Shown here one piece after another: positions 1 to 12,500 of a stretch of 64,000 bases of DNA. The stretch lies in contig JAUZTG010000015.1 of assembly GCA_030734395.1 (NCBI GenBank), positions 310,001 to 374,000 of the forward strand. The letters run 5' to 3'. Source of the DNA: Sarocladium kiliense (Eukaryota > Ascomycota > Sordariomycetes > Hypocreales > Sarocladiaceae). Below the pieces are notes generated by a model. It was not told the origin of the DNA and made no database searches. It was given only the letters and a program-made list of their open reading frames with translations. The translations under genes were made by a program, and so were the position numbers. Every line of letters starts with the position of its first letter. Within the stretch, counting starts at the first letter, position 1.

Positions 1-341
1 GATGTGGCCCATGAAGAGAGCAGCGAAGAAACCGGCGAACATAACCAACGTCCAAAAAGTTCGAGTGATAAAGTTGGCCTTCTTCTTCTGGTAATCGGTC
101 TGCTCCGGCGGTGGTTTCTGCAGGATTTGAGTTAGTCTCTCGTCTTTAGTCCAACGGCCCAGAAGACCTATCCTCAGAACAGCCATACCTCAACGACCGG
201 CGCAAGCGCCGCTTGTGACTTTGTTCGTGTGGGCGAGCCGGAACCCTCCTCGCTCATATCGCTGAAGCTGGACCTGCGGCCCTCAGCTTGGCCATTGCGC
301 TGTGGGAAGCGAACGCCGCGCTTGGATCGCGAGCCAGCCAT
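1..341 (-). CDS. CDS1: Phosphatidate cytidylyltransferase (CDP-diacylglycerol synthase), 5' part only
   Basis: This is the N-terminal part of the ER enzyme that makes CDP-diacylglycerol from phosphatidic acid and CTP, the branch point for phosphatidylinositol and phosphatidylserine synthesis. Exon 1 is 341-189 (51 codons, start ATG at 341-339). An intron of 71 bases lies at 188-118, with a GTATGG donor, ACTAAC branch site and CTGCAG acceptor. Exon 2 starts at 117 in phase 0 and runs off the window edge. The seen 90 residues have a basic, Ser-rich head with RSKRGVRF near the start, then a DYQKKKANFITRTFWT stretch leading into the first membrane helix. That stretch is characteristic of fungal CDS1 proteins. 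The catalytic C-terminal half lies outside the window. The gene is divergent from the checkpoint gene at 1593. The family call rests on the conserved stretch before helix 1. Confidence 0.8.
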
Positions 342-1592
342 TGTGTGCGTGTGGAAGCGCGTCGCTAGGGAGCAGCAGGGGCCTTCGGGGAGGAAAGCAA
401 ACGGAGCGTCGCAAGATGCTCGTGTCGTGGCTCAGAAACAAGAGCTCTGGTTTCGAGTGGGCGCGAAGTTCTCGTGAAGCGCAGGTCAGATATTTTGTGA
501 GGTCGAAGAATAGAAAGGAACGTGGCCAAGGGTTCGCGGGTCTTCCGGGATTCAGAATCTCGTCACTGTAGCTTGGCACATGAAAGAAGCTAAGCAGGCT
601 CGGGGTCAGCAGGGGGTCGGCTGCTTGTTGATGCGTACGCAAAAAGAAGCCGGCTGATTCGGAAGGTCGAGCCGGGTGGAAGGGTCAGGCGGCAAGAATT
701 CAAAGCTGGCGCTCACAAAGGACCAGGAACTCAAGACGTTACTGGATCGTGGGATAGCAAGACGTCAGGACAGAGAGGGATGAAGAACCGGCGTTGGACG
801 GGGGGTGAGGGACCTTGATTTTGCTGGATCCTGGGCGTTGACGCTTTGGGGCGGATTGTGGTGGAGGAGGTGTGGCTGATGCTAGCGATGTGGCGCTAGG
901 CAAGGCGGGCAGTGCTACGTCAGACGTGGCTGGTGCACAGGATCTGAGGATGCAGACATTGCATCACTGAGCAGAGAGACCGCGCTGGAAAGTTGCAGAC
1001 GCATTCCAGAGCTGCCGGCAGGAAGAAATACGACCCATGATGGTGACTTGAATGGTTGTTTTGCGTATTGGAGTGCATCTCACTGAAGAGCTGCTCTGCT
1101 GGTAACAAGCTGGGGCCCATAGCAGCTAATTTCCCAACAAACAGTTCAGGCACTTTGCTAGATGTGCTTGTTCATGCGACTTCCTGTGCCAGTATGAGTC
1201 TTCGGCGGCCTCTCCGCCAAGGGCAGCTCTACAGCAGTCAGTCGACACAATATTGAGAGACATTGGTCACGGCGAGTACCGTGTTTTTGTCTCAATTGTA
1301 ACCAGCCACTATCACATGCTCCGGGTGCAGGCAGTTAAGCCACAGCGATGCAAGCTGCAGTGTGGCTCAGCTCCATAAGTGTGGCTTACGTCGAGGGTAG
1401 TAGTGCCTGAATGAACCCCACGTCAATCGCGTCTATCGCGTCGAGCCTCATTGGCAGAATTGACGGAACACGGTTAGTATTCACGGGCACGAGGCTCTTC
1501 ACTTCATCGACACGCGTGAAGATCACGAGTCGATGGCTCAGCTCACGACTGTTGGCTTATAGCCATGACACCACGAAACACACGGTCACAGC
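342..1592. other. Divergent intergenic region between CDS1 and uvsD
   Basis: About 1.25 kb of ordinary-composition DNA between two divergent starts. It presumably carries both promoters. Only short open frames are present, none with a family signature or a convincing start context. No repeat or RNA gene was seen. Confidence 0.5.
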
Positions 1593-4057
1593 ATGGACCT
1601 CGACGACTTCTCCGATGACGGCTTCGATGACCTTCCCGCAGATGCCCTTCAAGAGCTCGAGAACCATGCGATCCAGTTCACCCAAGCCCAACAGACCCAA
1701 CAACAAGAGAATAGAAACCATTTACAGAGATACTCTGACTATGGCTGGGACGGCGAGGAAGAAGATGAGGACCTCGACACTACAGAGGTGACGAACGACG
1801 AAGGTCTGCCTGTTGGACGTCCGCCTGGTAGCAAGGCACCGCAACCACAGCCTCAACCCATCTCGGCAGCAACAAGGTCCGGCCCGCCGCCCCCGAATCC
1901 ACGATGGAACCCTGCGACCGACCTCTCGAACCGTCAAGCGAATGATGCTCTGAATACTGCGAACCTGGCATCTCGCCAACGCATCGCTCCTGTAGGCGCT
2001 CCGAGCCAACCCTTTGCAGCTTCCCAAAGGTACCAACCGCCGGTAGCCCCAGCTGCTCAGCTTCGACCTAGCCAGTTCGCTCGACCACCTTTACCTCAGA
2101 CTCGGTACAATGCCTCTCAAGCTTCACAAGGACCTGGTGCTCAGCCGAGCGGTAGCATGCTGTCAGCCCTGCAACAGCGTGTTCGAGCTCTGGAAGGCGA
2201 GCTTAATGCTGCGCGTGGCGAGGCGGCTATTATCCGCTCTAACGCCACGAAGGCTCAGCAGCAACATGATGCTGAGGTGTCACGCCTCAAAAAGCTCAGT
2301 GCGGAGCAAATGGCCAAGCAAGAGCGCATCGTGGAAGCTGCTGTGGCTGCCGAGAAGACGGCGAGCACAGAGCTGCAGTTTTTACAACGCGACTTGAAAG
2401 AGGTCAATGATCGGGCAAGGAGAAAGGATACCGGAGGGACGGGAATGGGAGGCAGTTTCGCGAATGTCACTCCAAAGAAGACTACCAAGACCTGGGGTTT
2501 TGCTGATGGTTTCGATGATATGGACCTGGTGCCCAGCCCAAGCAAAGGTCAGGGAAGAGGCAAAGCTGCGGGATCTGTGGCAACGAACGTTGGAGAGCGT
2601 ACCCCGACCAAGGGCAAACGGAAGCGACCGACCGTGGACAGTCCTATAATGGCACTCGAGACTCACACAGGGGATGGTGATTTTGCGATGGAAGACGTGA
2701 GGACGCACAGCGCATCGACTCACACCCAGCAGACTGTCGTGGTCCAAATAGCGCCCACTCCGCCATTTGATGTAAGACTCAGTCCTTCGCACGATTTGCC
2801 TTTCACTGACCGTAAAAGTTCCTCCCACTTATCCTGGATCATGGAAGCATACCTGATCAACCACCGACTTTCGACTTGCTCTCGCGCTTCGCCTTCCCTT
2901 CGGAACCGTCAAGCTCGTTCTCATCCATCATCTTCCAGAAATTGTCGCTAATGGGTGATGCCCATCAGCCTATGCAGCTTCTTGTTGATTTCACCGAGCT
3001 CATCGTTAGCATATGGGTTCGTTGCGTTGAGGATCGATACTGGGAGCCCATCAAACACCTTGTCGCTCTCATCTCCTTCACACTCCAGCTACATACGACC
3101 ACCGTCGCTGTTTGGACGTTCCGCAATCTTGCTGCCGCAGCTCAGACCACCATATTCATGGTCGCTGAGGGCAGGCACCGAGTCCCAGATGGTGATCTCA
3201 GCAAGAACGAGACATACAGTGGGGTTGCTGAGCACATCGACACTACATACATCATGGCACTCCTGCAGCTCATTGCAATGGCATGCGCCACCACACCTGT
3301 GAAGACCGAGACTGGCGTTGAGTTTCGCAGCGAAGAGCTTTGGAGACTGCTCACGCTCGACTTTGTCTTGCTGCTGTTGACACCAAAGCAGAAGCTCGAC
3401 GATGTTATAGGCATGCTTGGTCTCCTCACTACATCGACGCTTCCGGGTTCGATTGGCCCACTCGTTGAGGATAAAGAGCCGGCTTTCGTTGCTCGTCTTG
3501 TCATTGAGCGCGTATCGGCCAAGCTCATCGAATTTCCCCTTTCCGCCAGCAGCGCTGACGACCGACGACGTGTGCGAGTCGCTGCTCTTCGGACCTTGAT
3601 CGCCTTCGCGCGCTACCCCTTTGGTGCCCTTCAACTCGCTTCTCATAACAACGCCCTACCCAGACTAGTCGCCTGCCTCAGTACCTCTATTGACGACCTT
3701 TATGACCAACCCATCCCATCCTCTATCCTCCCTCCGCCTTCCGAAGACCTACCTCCTCCTCCACCCGACTCCTCCGCTGTACTTTCCACCATAATTTCTC
3801 AGTGTGTGCTCCTCATCCACACACTCGTCACATCACCCAACACCGCCGAAACTGCGGACATCGCAGGCAAGCTGTCGCTCTCCCACGGCGGCAGCCAACG
3901 ATACATGCTCTCGTTAGGGCGTCTCACCTTCGCAGAGGACGATCTCGTACTGGAATCGGGCATCGAAGCAGAGATTGTGGAGGCGGCTCACGAGCTATTG
4001 GAGATGGTTGTCACGCCCGACGAAGGCGAATTGGTCAGTGAGGCTTTTGGCGCGTAA
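1593..4057 (+). CDS. uvsD: DNA damage checkpoint protein UvsD/Rad26 (ATRIP homologue)
   Basis: Two exons, 1593-2771 and 2819-4057, joined in phase 0 over a 47-base intron (GTAAGA donor, CTGAC branch site, AAAAG acceptor). They give 805 residues, close to the size of Aspergillus UvsD and fission yeast Rad26. The N terminus is an acidic DDFSDDGFDDLPADALQELE motif followed by TQ/QQ-rich sequence. Residues about 189-273 are heptad-like and Glu/Ala/Lys-rich, a coiled coil expected to mediate ATRIP oligomerisation. The C-terminal half is Leu-rich helical sequence resembling the Rad26/UvsD domain. By family knowledge, ATRIP recruits the ATR/UvsB kinase to RPA-coated single-stranded DNA in the nucleus. 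A basic KGKRKRPT stretch before the intron may be a nuclear localisation signal. There is nothing odd in frame or length. Confidence 0.82.
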
Positions 4058-4270
4058 ATGACAAGAGCTCTCCGAGATTTGTAGTAGAATATGCCAGGAA
4101 ATGTCGAATAAGCAGTCAAATATATGCAAATACATGATTAGCTTTCGCGCTGCACGATCAAGATCAACGGTTGAGGCCGAAACACCGGGTTGGAGACTAT
4201 CACCAGCCGAGCATGTGTTCCTGAAAACATGCAGTCAAATATTCAGCAGCATATACCATCAGAATGACTA

Positions 4271-4350
4271 TAGACAGAACAAGAAGTAGAATAGCGACTG
4301 GGACAGCCAGCAGAACAGGCAGTAGGATACTTCGGAGGATAAGTAGTAGT
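4271..4350. repeat. Degenerate 12-bp minisatellite, copy 1
   Basis: Loose tandem units of the form GTAGAATAGCGA, CAGCAGAACAGG and CAGTAGGATACT. They resemble the clearer arrays at 29347-29493 and 33105-33281. Degeneracy is high, so membership in the same repeat family is inferred from the RTAGRATAG core. Confidence 0.4.
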
Positions 4351-4959
4351 ATTTGTGGAAGGAAAGGCAGCCAGATAAAATAAAGTATGCTCACTCCATG
4401 CTTCTCCCGTAGCAGGAAAAGCCGCCGGGGGCCGTAGAGGTGTCGCCCCTTGGGCGGAGGGGCCTTCATGTCGATATTCCTTTTCATCGCACTCAAGAGA
4501 AGTTAGCAAATAAACTCATCACGTACTGAGAGTGGCGAGACTTACAATAGAGCAACGACGCGAAGAAACGTCGGGCAATTTACCACGTCTCTCGCCTCCC
4601 TTGGCCTCATGGTGGGTTTGGAGAAAAGAAGACCAGCCTTTGGACGCCCATAACTTCCGACCGAGGAGGAATGCGGCTGAAGATGATGTTGAGATAATGA
4701 AGATTCAATGAGATCATCCATCCGCCCCTCGAGCCACCCGCAGCTACACCGGTAGCCTCTGCCCCTCCACCAGGAGGAACCGTGGATGCAACCCCGACTT
4801 TGCTTATCTCAGGATAGCTGAATACATAGATGACCGACTAAGCATATGGGGTTACGAACGTTGATTAGGTCAACCTTCAAGGGTAGCCGACACCGCGAGA
4901 AGACGACTATCCAATGAAATCATCGCAATGACGATCTCATTATAGTAGTTGAGCTTAAA

Positions 4960-4979
4960 TTACACTCTGTACAGTGTAA
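4960..4979. repeat. Short inverted repeat in AT-rich block
   Basis: Arms TTACACT and AGTGTAA enclose a six-base centre CTGTAC. It sits in the AT-rich block. It could be a palindromic protein site or the remnant of a transposon end; nothing nearby decides this. Confidence 0.35.
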
Positions 4980-5642
4980 AGGAGGAATAAGTGACATATG
5001 AGGTTGAATATGAAGAGAATATTAAGCAATATGAAAAGCAATACATATAGTAGACTAGGTACTAAAAGAAGGCAGATTAGAAAAAGATTGTGCTTATAAG
5101 GCACTGAATCGTTCGGACTAAGCATCAAGACTTTGCACGTTACGGCATCGTCCCCGAGATAGCCACAGTTTGTCTGGGGAGGATGGCACAGAGAAGCCTT
5201 CCCGATGATCTGGGCCCCCGGATTGCGGGGGTGGGGCCGGCGGCATCATCCGCCTTCCCAATTCAGCGTCCCGCTTACACAATACAAGGCAACCAGAATA
5301 TCGCAAAGAGGTAGAAACAGGAAACAGAATGGCAAAGAGATACGGAGTAGAGTAAGAAGCCTAGATTCATGGAAATAGCTAGCAGACACAAGACCAGAAT
5401 ATGGAGCAAAGATGTATCACCACAATTGGCATGACACGAAAGATATGAAACAAAATATGTCTCTTATTCCCAAACTACCTGAAAGAGTGGTCGGTTTTCT
5501 GAGGCTTCTGCATAGCACACAAGCCTATTTACCCTGGATCATTACCTCATAACACCATTCAACGTTCAGTAAAGACTGACATCCTCCACTCGCCGTCTCC
5601 GGCCCCGTGCACTCAACTCTCCCCTATTAAGCTATCCGCTTA

Positions 5643-7467
5643 CTAGTAGCCGCCCTTCTTCTTCTGGCATCCCCACTTGGTGGGATAGTAGCCCTCCTTG
5701 CAGACGCACTTGGGCCTACCGTAGTCCCAGATCAACTTTTCGTTCTTGCCACAAGGCTTGTAGCACTGCTTGTGTTCCTTGTCGTAGATCTGGCCCCACT
5801 TGATGCACTTGCATTCCTTCTTGAACCAGTCGTACTTGGTTCCAGCAGGGCAGCGGTCCTTGCAGCCCTCAGTCTTGTCGTAGTACTGGTCCTTCTTGGG
5901 GCAGACGCAGTAACCCTTCTTGAAGTACGCCGGAGGCTTGCACTTGGGGACGCAGCCAGTACCCTTGACGTAGTCCTGCAGCTTTCGTCAGCAGATGATA
6001 TTATAAGATTCGTCAGGGTTTGCAAAGTCTTACCTCGCCGTATTTACACTTGCACTCATGGCCGTCCCACTTGGCATCGCCGTCACAGCGAGGCTTGCAG
6101 CCGTAGCTCTCATCGTAGTACTATAGCGACCAGTTAGTATTTATGATTACCGTGTCAGTCTGGAGCAGGGAACTCACGTATCCGGGCTTCAGGCACTTGC
6201 ACTCCTTGTGCTTGAAGATCACATGGTCGCCCTTGCAAACAGGTGCGCACTCATGGCCATTGTACTTCTAAAGTCGCGCGTCAGCTGGCTATCCAGCCAT
6301 GGGCAGAGTAGGGCGGACTGGGATGAAGCTATCGCGACATCTCACCACCACCATCGCCACTATGAATCGACGGGGAACTTACCTCGCCGTACTTGCACTT
6401 GGGAATGCACTTATAGTACTTCTCGCTATACTCATAGCCATCCTTGCATTCACAGCCGCGCCGCTTGTTGTACTCCTAAAATCCAGTCAGCAACAACGAT
6501 TTGTACAATCAATATCAGCGCAACTTACCTGGCCCTCAAGCAGACACTTGCATTTCTTGTTTCCGTAGTTGTCGGTCTCAATCTTGACATTCTTTCCCTT
6601 GCAGCGGAAGGGGTCCTTGCACTTTCCGGACTTGTCGTCGTACTCCTATTGATGGTCAGCCCAGTCCGCCATGCCCCGGGCCAAGACGAAGCCATCGCTA
6701 ATCAACGCCACGGAATGATAGCAACGCAAAACTTACCTCGCCGTACTTGCAAATCGGGATGCACTTGTGATACTTGTCGCTGAACTCGTAGCCTTTGTCG
6801 CACTTGCAGCCGTATTTCTCGGAATACTTCTCGCCAGTGCGAGTGCACTCGCAGTACTTCCTTCCGTAGTCACCGGTCTTGATGATGACATTGTCACCCT
6901 TGCACTTGAAAGGCTTCTCGCACTTTCCGCTCTTGGGGTTGTACTCCTGGACTGTTGTCAGCAATGGTCGAGTATAGGGGTGGCTGAAAGTGAAAGAATC
7001 ACCAACCACCCAAAGCCACCCATAGGCGATAAAATCAAGAAGGTGAAGAACCACTTACCTCGCCGTACTTGCACTTGGGAATGCACTTGTAGTACTTGTC
7101 ACTGTACTCATAGCCATCCTTGCAGACACATCCCTTCCACTTGTTGTACTCCTGGTTTATATTAGCTGATATCCAATTCTGAAATAGTGTCGTGACTTCT
7201 CACCTCGCCCTTGCGAGTGCAAACACACTTCCAGTCGTAGTCGACCTTCTTCCACACGACATTCTTGCCCTTGCACTTGGGGTACTTGTCGCGGGCCTCA
7301 AGGTCCTCCTCATCGCGGACATCGAACTCCTCCTCATCACGAGCATCAAACTCGTTCAGGCTTTCGCCGGAGAAGTCGCGAACCTCGACGTCATTGCCAG
7401 CCTCAGGGTCAATGGCAGCAACGCCAAGAGCCAGGACGGCAGACACGAGGAAGGTAGTCAGCTTCAT
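5643..7467 (-). CDS. Secreted modular cysteine-rich protein, 8 exons all in phase 0
   Basis: Eight exons read from 7467 down: 7467-7204, 7151-7059, 6946-6737, 6645-6529, 6475-6383, 6267-6178, 6120-6034 and 5975-5643. Every intron (52, 112, 91, 53, 115, 57 and 58 bases) falls exactly between codons. The joined protein is 428 residues. It has a signal peptide (MKLTTFLVSAVLALGVAA), then an acidic propeptide-like stretch with repeated ARDEE/VRDEE, then about 44 cysteines. Modules alternate CxC pairs and Cx3C pairs with Lys, Tyr and Gly between; most exons begin with (E/K/Y)Y and end in GE, GQ or GY. Exons 2 and 5 are near copies (31 codons each). Exons 3 and 4 share a 39-codon module. No named domain is certain; the spacing is loosely EGF-like. 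Secretion and disulphide-rich structure are inferred. Function is unknown; a cell-surface or effector-like role is possible. Confidence 0.78.
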
Positions 7468-9187
7468 GGCTGTGAAGCTTCCTGCGTGGGATGTTCTTCT
7501 TGAGAAAAGAAAGAGTGGTGGAAAACGATAGTCGGGTGAGCTCCTAGGGGGATACACTCAGAAGAGAATGTCCGTGACGAGCTTCACTTGGTATTTCTTG
7601 GGGGAGGGCTGGCGAGTTTAAATACACGGATGGAATCGTATGGACGGTCCCAGATTTCCCATCACATGGCATGGAGTGACAGCAACAGAGACAAACTCAA
7701 GCTCCCGGCCCTATTGATCCCAGGTAGAGTATACAAGCTCACACTTCGACCCACAGCCATGAGAGACAAGATACAACGTCCCAGCCCACAGGCGCAAATG
7801 AAAGACAAGCCACAGGCAACCAAGATTCAAGCTCCATCCTCGCGAGCTCTACAAACCCACGCCGGGCTGTACCAGTAGTCAGCCGCATCTAGACCCGATA
7901 GACCGATGGCTTGCATCGGCGGGCTTTGAATACGAAGCATAAAGTTACACATCTCAAAAAGAAGCCAAAAGTCAATGTGCGCGGATCAGCTCCAGTTTGG
8001 ACTGGCCGTCGACGGTCCACGTCCATTCCGAGATGTGTCCAACCAGCAGCTTGACCGCTTTTGGGAGGGAACCACCACGATGGCCTCTCGTTGCTTTGGC
8101 TCGAGGTCGTTGACGTCGCCGGCCTTGCCATTGGGCGCAGGGCGACAGCACACTCGGGCTGTGTGGCTTGCAGCTTAGCAGGGTGGTTTGGCGAGGCGGA
8201 GGGCAGTGATTCGCGCACTGGGACCGGGCCTCCCCCTCGTCAGCCGCACGTCCGTCTGCTGTCCAGACACGTAAGATTGCAGCCATGTGCTTTTTCGCAG
8301 CCCAAGCTGCAGGGGCAAAAGGGGCTCGTATTACGAGGTACAAAGGGCGGGAATTGCAGCTACGAGGGGACAGGGGGGCAGCACCAAGGAGCGAGCCAAC
8401 AATTAGGCTAGTTGCAAATCCCCCAGATATTCCAGCTGCATGGTTCAGGGCGATTGCGATCGGAATGCGGTAATTGGGGAATGCGGGAGGATGACAATGG
8501 GCATAACCGTCGCATAAGCGAAGCGAAGCGAAGCCGAAGGCCCGGCCGTTGAACAACGTGGTTTAATTGCAGCAATGGCTCGGCTGCCACAGACTTTGGC
8601 CGGCAAACTCAATCCTCAAGCTTCTTTCATCCAGGATCGAGAGCAGGGCAGAGCCACCACTATGCCAAGCCAAGCCGCAGGGCTGGAAATAGAACCGGCT
8701 CAGAAACGGGGATAGGGTGCTTAGAGTTGGTGCTATTGGAGCGACGGTCAGCTCGTGTAAGCCGCAGGACGCCATGCCTGCTGCGGTGAGGCTTGGGCTT
8801 GGGATGCACTAGGCACTTGGCCCCAATGGACCACTCAGATCGATCCGAGACGCGTTTCGCTCAGCTGCTCCGCACGATCGGATGCTACCCAGGGACCCCA
8901 GTGATCCCCCAGGTACACCCCGGGGCTGGGCACCGGCAGTCAAGGGATGGAGCCGGCATGGCGATGTGATTTGATGGAGAGGCATTGTCGCTTCGGGTAG
9001 GCAGTGCGAGGTGAGGTCAGCCTTACAGAGTATCCAGCATACACGTGCAACATGCGAATCTCATTCTCAATCTGCCGTCAGCTCAGCCTGTCCCTGTGCG
9101 CGAGTGCGCGTGTAATTGAGGCCGCCTGCAGAGACATGACAGACAACTGCTGCCACCAAGCCCCCGACGATCCGGGGGAAGAATCAC

Positions 9188-9227
9188 ACCGACAGACAGA
9201 CAGCCAGCCAGACGGATAGACAGACAG
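9188..9227. repeat. GACA/CAGC-type simple repeat
   Basis: Imperfect tandem tetranucleotides (GACA, CAGC, GATA) over about 40 bases in non-coding DNA. Confidence 0.5.
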
Positions 9228-9498
9228 GGGCCTGATGCGGTTGGTGCTGGCAAGCCATCTTTTCCCAATCCGTATGAGACCTACAGCAGAGCCTGCCTTA
9301 GTCCTTGTCCACAGCTGGGGCCATCTTCCAGCCGACGGACGCCTCGGCGACAGGACGGGCGATCACCCGAGGGGGAAACCTGTAGTCATCGCAACCGGTG
9401 AGCCGTGCATGTTGCTAAACTAAAAGCGTGTGTCGGGTCCGCGCCCCGGCCGTTGGAACTTGCGAGACCCAGCCGTCATCGTGCCATCACCTACCAGT

Positions 9499-9526
9499 CC
9501 AAGCCCAAGCCCAAGCCCAAGCCCAG
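9499..9526. repeat. CCAAGC hexanucleotide microsatellite
   Basis: About four and a half tandem CCAAGC units in non-coding DNA. Confidence 0.6.
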
Positions 9527-12500
9527 CCAGCACACACGCCTGTTTTTCCTTCTCGAACCCACCCTCAACCTGGGACACTACGCCAACAACAAGAGACTAA
9601 GACACTGCCTCTCATTGGCCTCACCTCCTCTTCACGGCTGACATGCGTGAATGAGCAAGGACTGTCCAGTGGAACCGCCTGATCCACCGTGGCACCCGGC
9701 CAGCCCGGAGCTGCCTTGGATGGCTTGCTGGAAGCTTGGGACTGGGCTGATGAGGGTTCCAAGAATAACCACAAGTCGGGGAAAAAAGCTCAACTCCCTA
9801 ACGCTGTGAATGGGTGCACACGGTTTCTCGTCGAGAGACCGAAGGCTGGCAGGGCGTTTTCTAGCGCGTGGGCTGGATCAGAGGGTCCCGATGAGTGCTG
9901 GATGGTACATTGGCTGTTGATGGAGACTTTTGACTCTCTCGTTGGCTGGGATCGACCGATGGGCTGAGGGTGAAAACGACGAGGCTGGACTGTAAAAATG
10001 CTCAGGCATCAACCATCGGACAGCGCACTCGACAAGTTCGATGCTTCGATTGGAGAAGGGATCGTCGCTCACGCCGAGGCCATAGGCAAGCCACGTACCA
10101 GATTCAGTGATGGGCGGTCGGGTGAGCGAGAGCCCGAGGCAGAAACCTGAGGCTGGATTCGACTAGGTCGAATGTTTACTGCAGCAAGGTCTAGGACAAA
10201 ACAAGGATCTACATCGGTGAGCCGAGAGACATGTACATACATACATGTACCTACAACACATGCAAGAGCAAGTCCTGGGTCTCGTCAAGTCTTCTCAAGG
10301 CAGCCTGTTGGATTCTGAGAGCGAGTACCTTCGTCTGCCTTGGCTGAGGTGCATGAGCAGCAAATACGCACAATCATGGCTTTTACGTAAATGCGCTGAC
10401 CACTGAAGAATCGATGCACTGGCCATCAATCACCAACCCAATTGGTCTTCTGTTATCAATCCTCAAGGCCATCAGCCCACCGTCATCCGACCGTCTGTCT
10501 TCCGTGAAGAAGCCCATCGACGCCAACATCTCCCACCATCGTGATAAACTTCACAGGCCAACACCCTATTCGGGTAAAGGCCCCCCATGGCCCTACCAAG
10601 GAGGGGACGATCGGCGACCTAATAGAATATCCACCTCAAAACGGTTTGGTCTTGGCGGTTCCGGGTCCAGGCATTGTCCTGCCCCGGCTGGCTAAGAAGC
10701 ATATTGTCTGTTTCCCGGTCCAGGCACTCGTTTCCTAATGGCTTGGGCTTGGTCTTGGTGCTCACGCTTGTGTTGGCGTTGCTGAAAAGCTGCACGGCGT
10801 TTACCTTTTGCTAGAGAACTACGTTTCTGCCTCGTTCTGAATCCAGTCTGGCCAGTTTCTCTTTCTTTCCTCATTGAGAGAATTGATTGAACTCTGTCGA
10901 GGCCACGAGACCCAAGTTGCGAAAGGCCAAATTGGGGTCTAGATGATGTTCAAAGGAGTAATTGAGGCGGCAATAGGCTTTGGACCAAGTGTGAAAGTGG
11001 CGTGAAGGGTTCATTGCGTGAAGCTCGCGCGCGCGGGGGGGACGACTGGAATGCTGGCGTCCATTGTCACCAAGTCAGGGTTCCGCGATTGTGGAGACCA
11101 ATTCAACAACAACAGGCCATCATGTTCGGCTATACCGGGAAGAGTTGCATCTTACGGGAAACAGAGTCCGGGGTCGATCATAGAGAAGGGCGTGCCGTGA
11201 ACAACCATCTAGACTGCGAACCTTTCGGTTCCGAAGCCAGCATGGCGTTTCTGTGATGAGGAGGCTTGGGCGCTTTGATGCCCAGCCATGGGAGAGTTCA
11301 GCTCACGGAAGTTCAATACAGTCGTGTACGTGCAGAGCCACCATCCCGAATGTGAACAGCCCGGGATAACAAATGCGTCGAGAGGCGCTCTCGTCACAAC
11401 CGTGTACTTTGCCGTTTTGAGAAGCCGTGCGTTGTTCGGACTATGCAGGACCAGCACCAGGCCCCAGTCTTAGCAGAGAAGTGATCAACATAAGCGATGC
11501 GCGGGGTGAAGGACGAGCAGGTAGCCGGCTGGATTTTCAGAGTGAAGAGCATCGGATGTTCAACTTCCGTGAATCTGTCGAAGCTGTAGCTGGACAGAGG
11601 TTGCCATCATTGGAGTATCCTTCGCGTCGATCCCAGCTTGCCGTCGCCTCGATTCGAGCAACCCCACGCAGCCACGTCTTCCCGAAGTCGCCAAGTGACG
11701 TCGATGCGATATGATATCTCCGAGAGGGCGGTCAATAGATAGCCTAGCCTGATGGAAAACGCCTCTATCACCAAGTCAGCCGACATGCGGTCAATGCAAC
11801 ATTGATTCTCATCACATCCTAGACGCCACTGAAGAAGGGAGAGTAAGCTCGCAGTCCCCGGACAAAAGTCGCCGGGGAGTTTTATTTTGGTTCTTCTTCA
11901 GCGTGGCTGCACAATGCATGCTCACATCGATGACTTGGATGCAAATAGTCTGACAAACTAAGCACCGAAACTAAGGGACTCGGGCTGCAGTAGTAATGGA
12001 TGCATGTGTGGGATGTGGATGGATGGATGAATGTTGGAGAGCCCGGCTGGACGGAGTCGGCCGAATCGCAAAAGTTGGAGGGGTTGCGGGAGAGAAACTC
12101 CCTCCGATCTATGACGTTCTGGGAGGAGAAGGGGGGAAACCTGCTCTCCTCAATTGGAATCTGTGCTCAAGCTTTCTTTTAGGCTCGATGTTTTTCGGTT
12201 TCTTGAGGTGAAGGTGGGTGTAGTGCAATGGGGCCCAACGACAACCTCTAAGCGACCTGAGCAGCTTGAACACGGGAGATCGGCAAAGACAATCGCAGGA
12301 TCGGGGCTTTTTCCGATGAGTGAAGTGATAGTTCAGAGTCCAGTGATGGGGTTGACTGAGATTGATTACCCTGCATGACTTACGAGAAGTCCGAGGGTTG
12401 CTTGAGTATTGGTGGTGTTTGCACCTCTCGTGTTCTCACGAGGTGGGTTCACTCGTGCATCAATCAGTGCAATGGTGCCCAATAATGCGGCAGATGAGCT

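Larger units (their letters stand above)
4058..5642. other. Intergenic region with AT-rich block and degenerate repeats
   Basis: Nearly 1.6 kb between the convergent ends of uvsD and the modular Cys-rich gene. It starts with uvsD 3' sequence. It then holds a degenerate 12-bp-type repeat (about 4271-4350), a GC-rich patch around 4418-4465, a conspicuously AT-rich block at about 4935-5105 and another GC-rich patch at 5205-5250. Frames are closed throughout. The alternation of AT-rich and GC-rich patches may reflect an old, mutated transposon, but no terminal repeat pair or transposase motif could be found. Confidence 0.4.
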
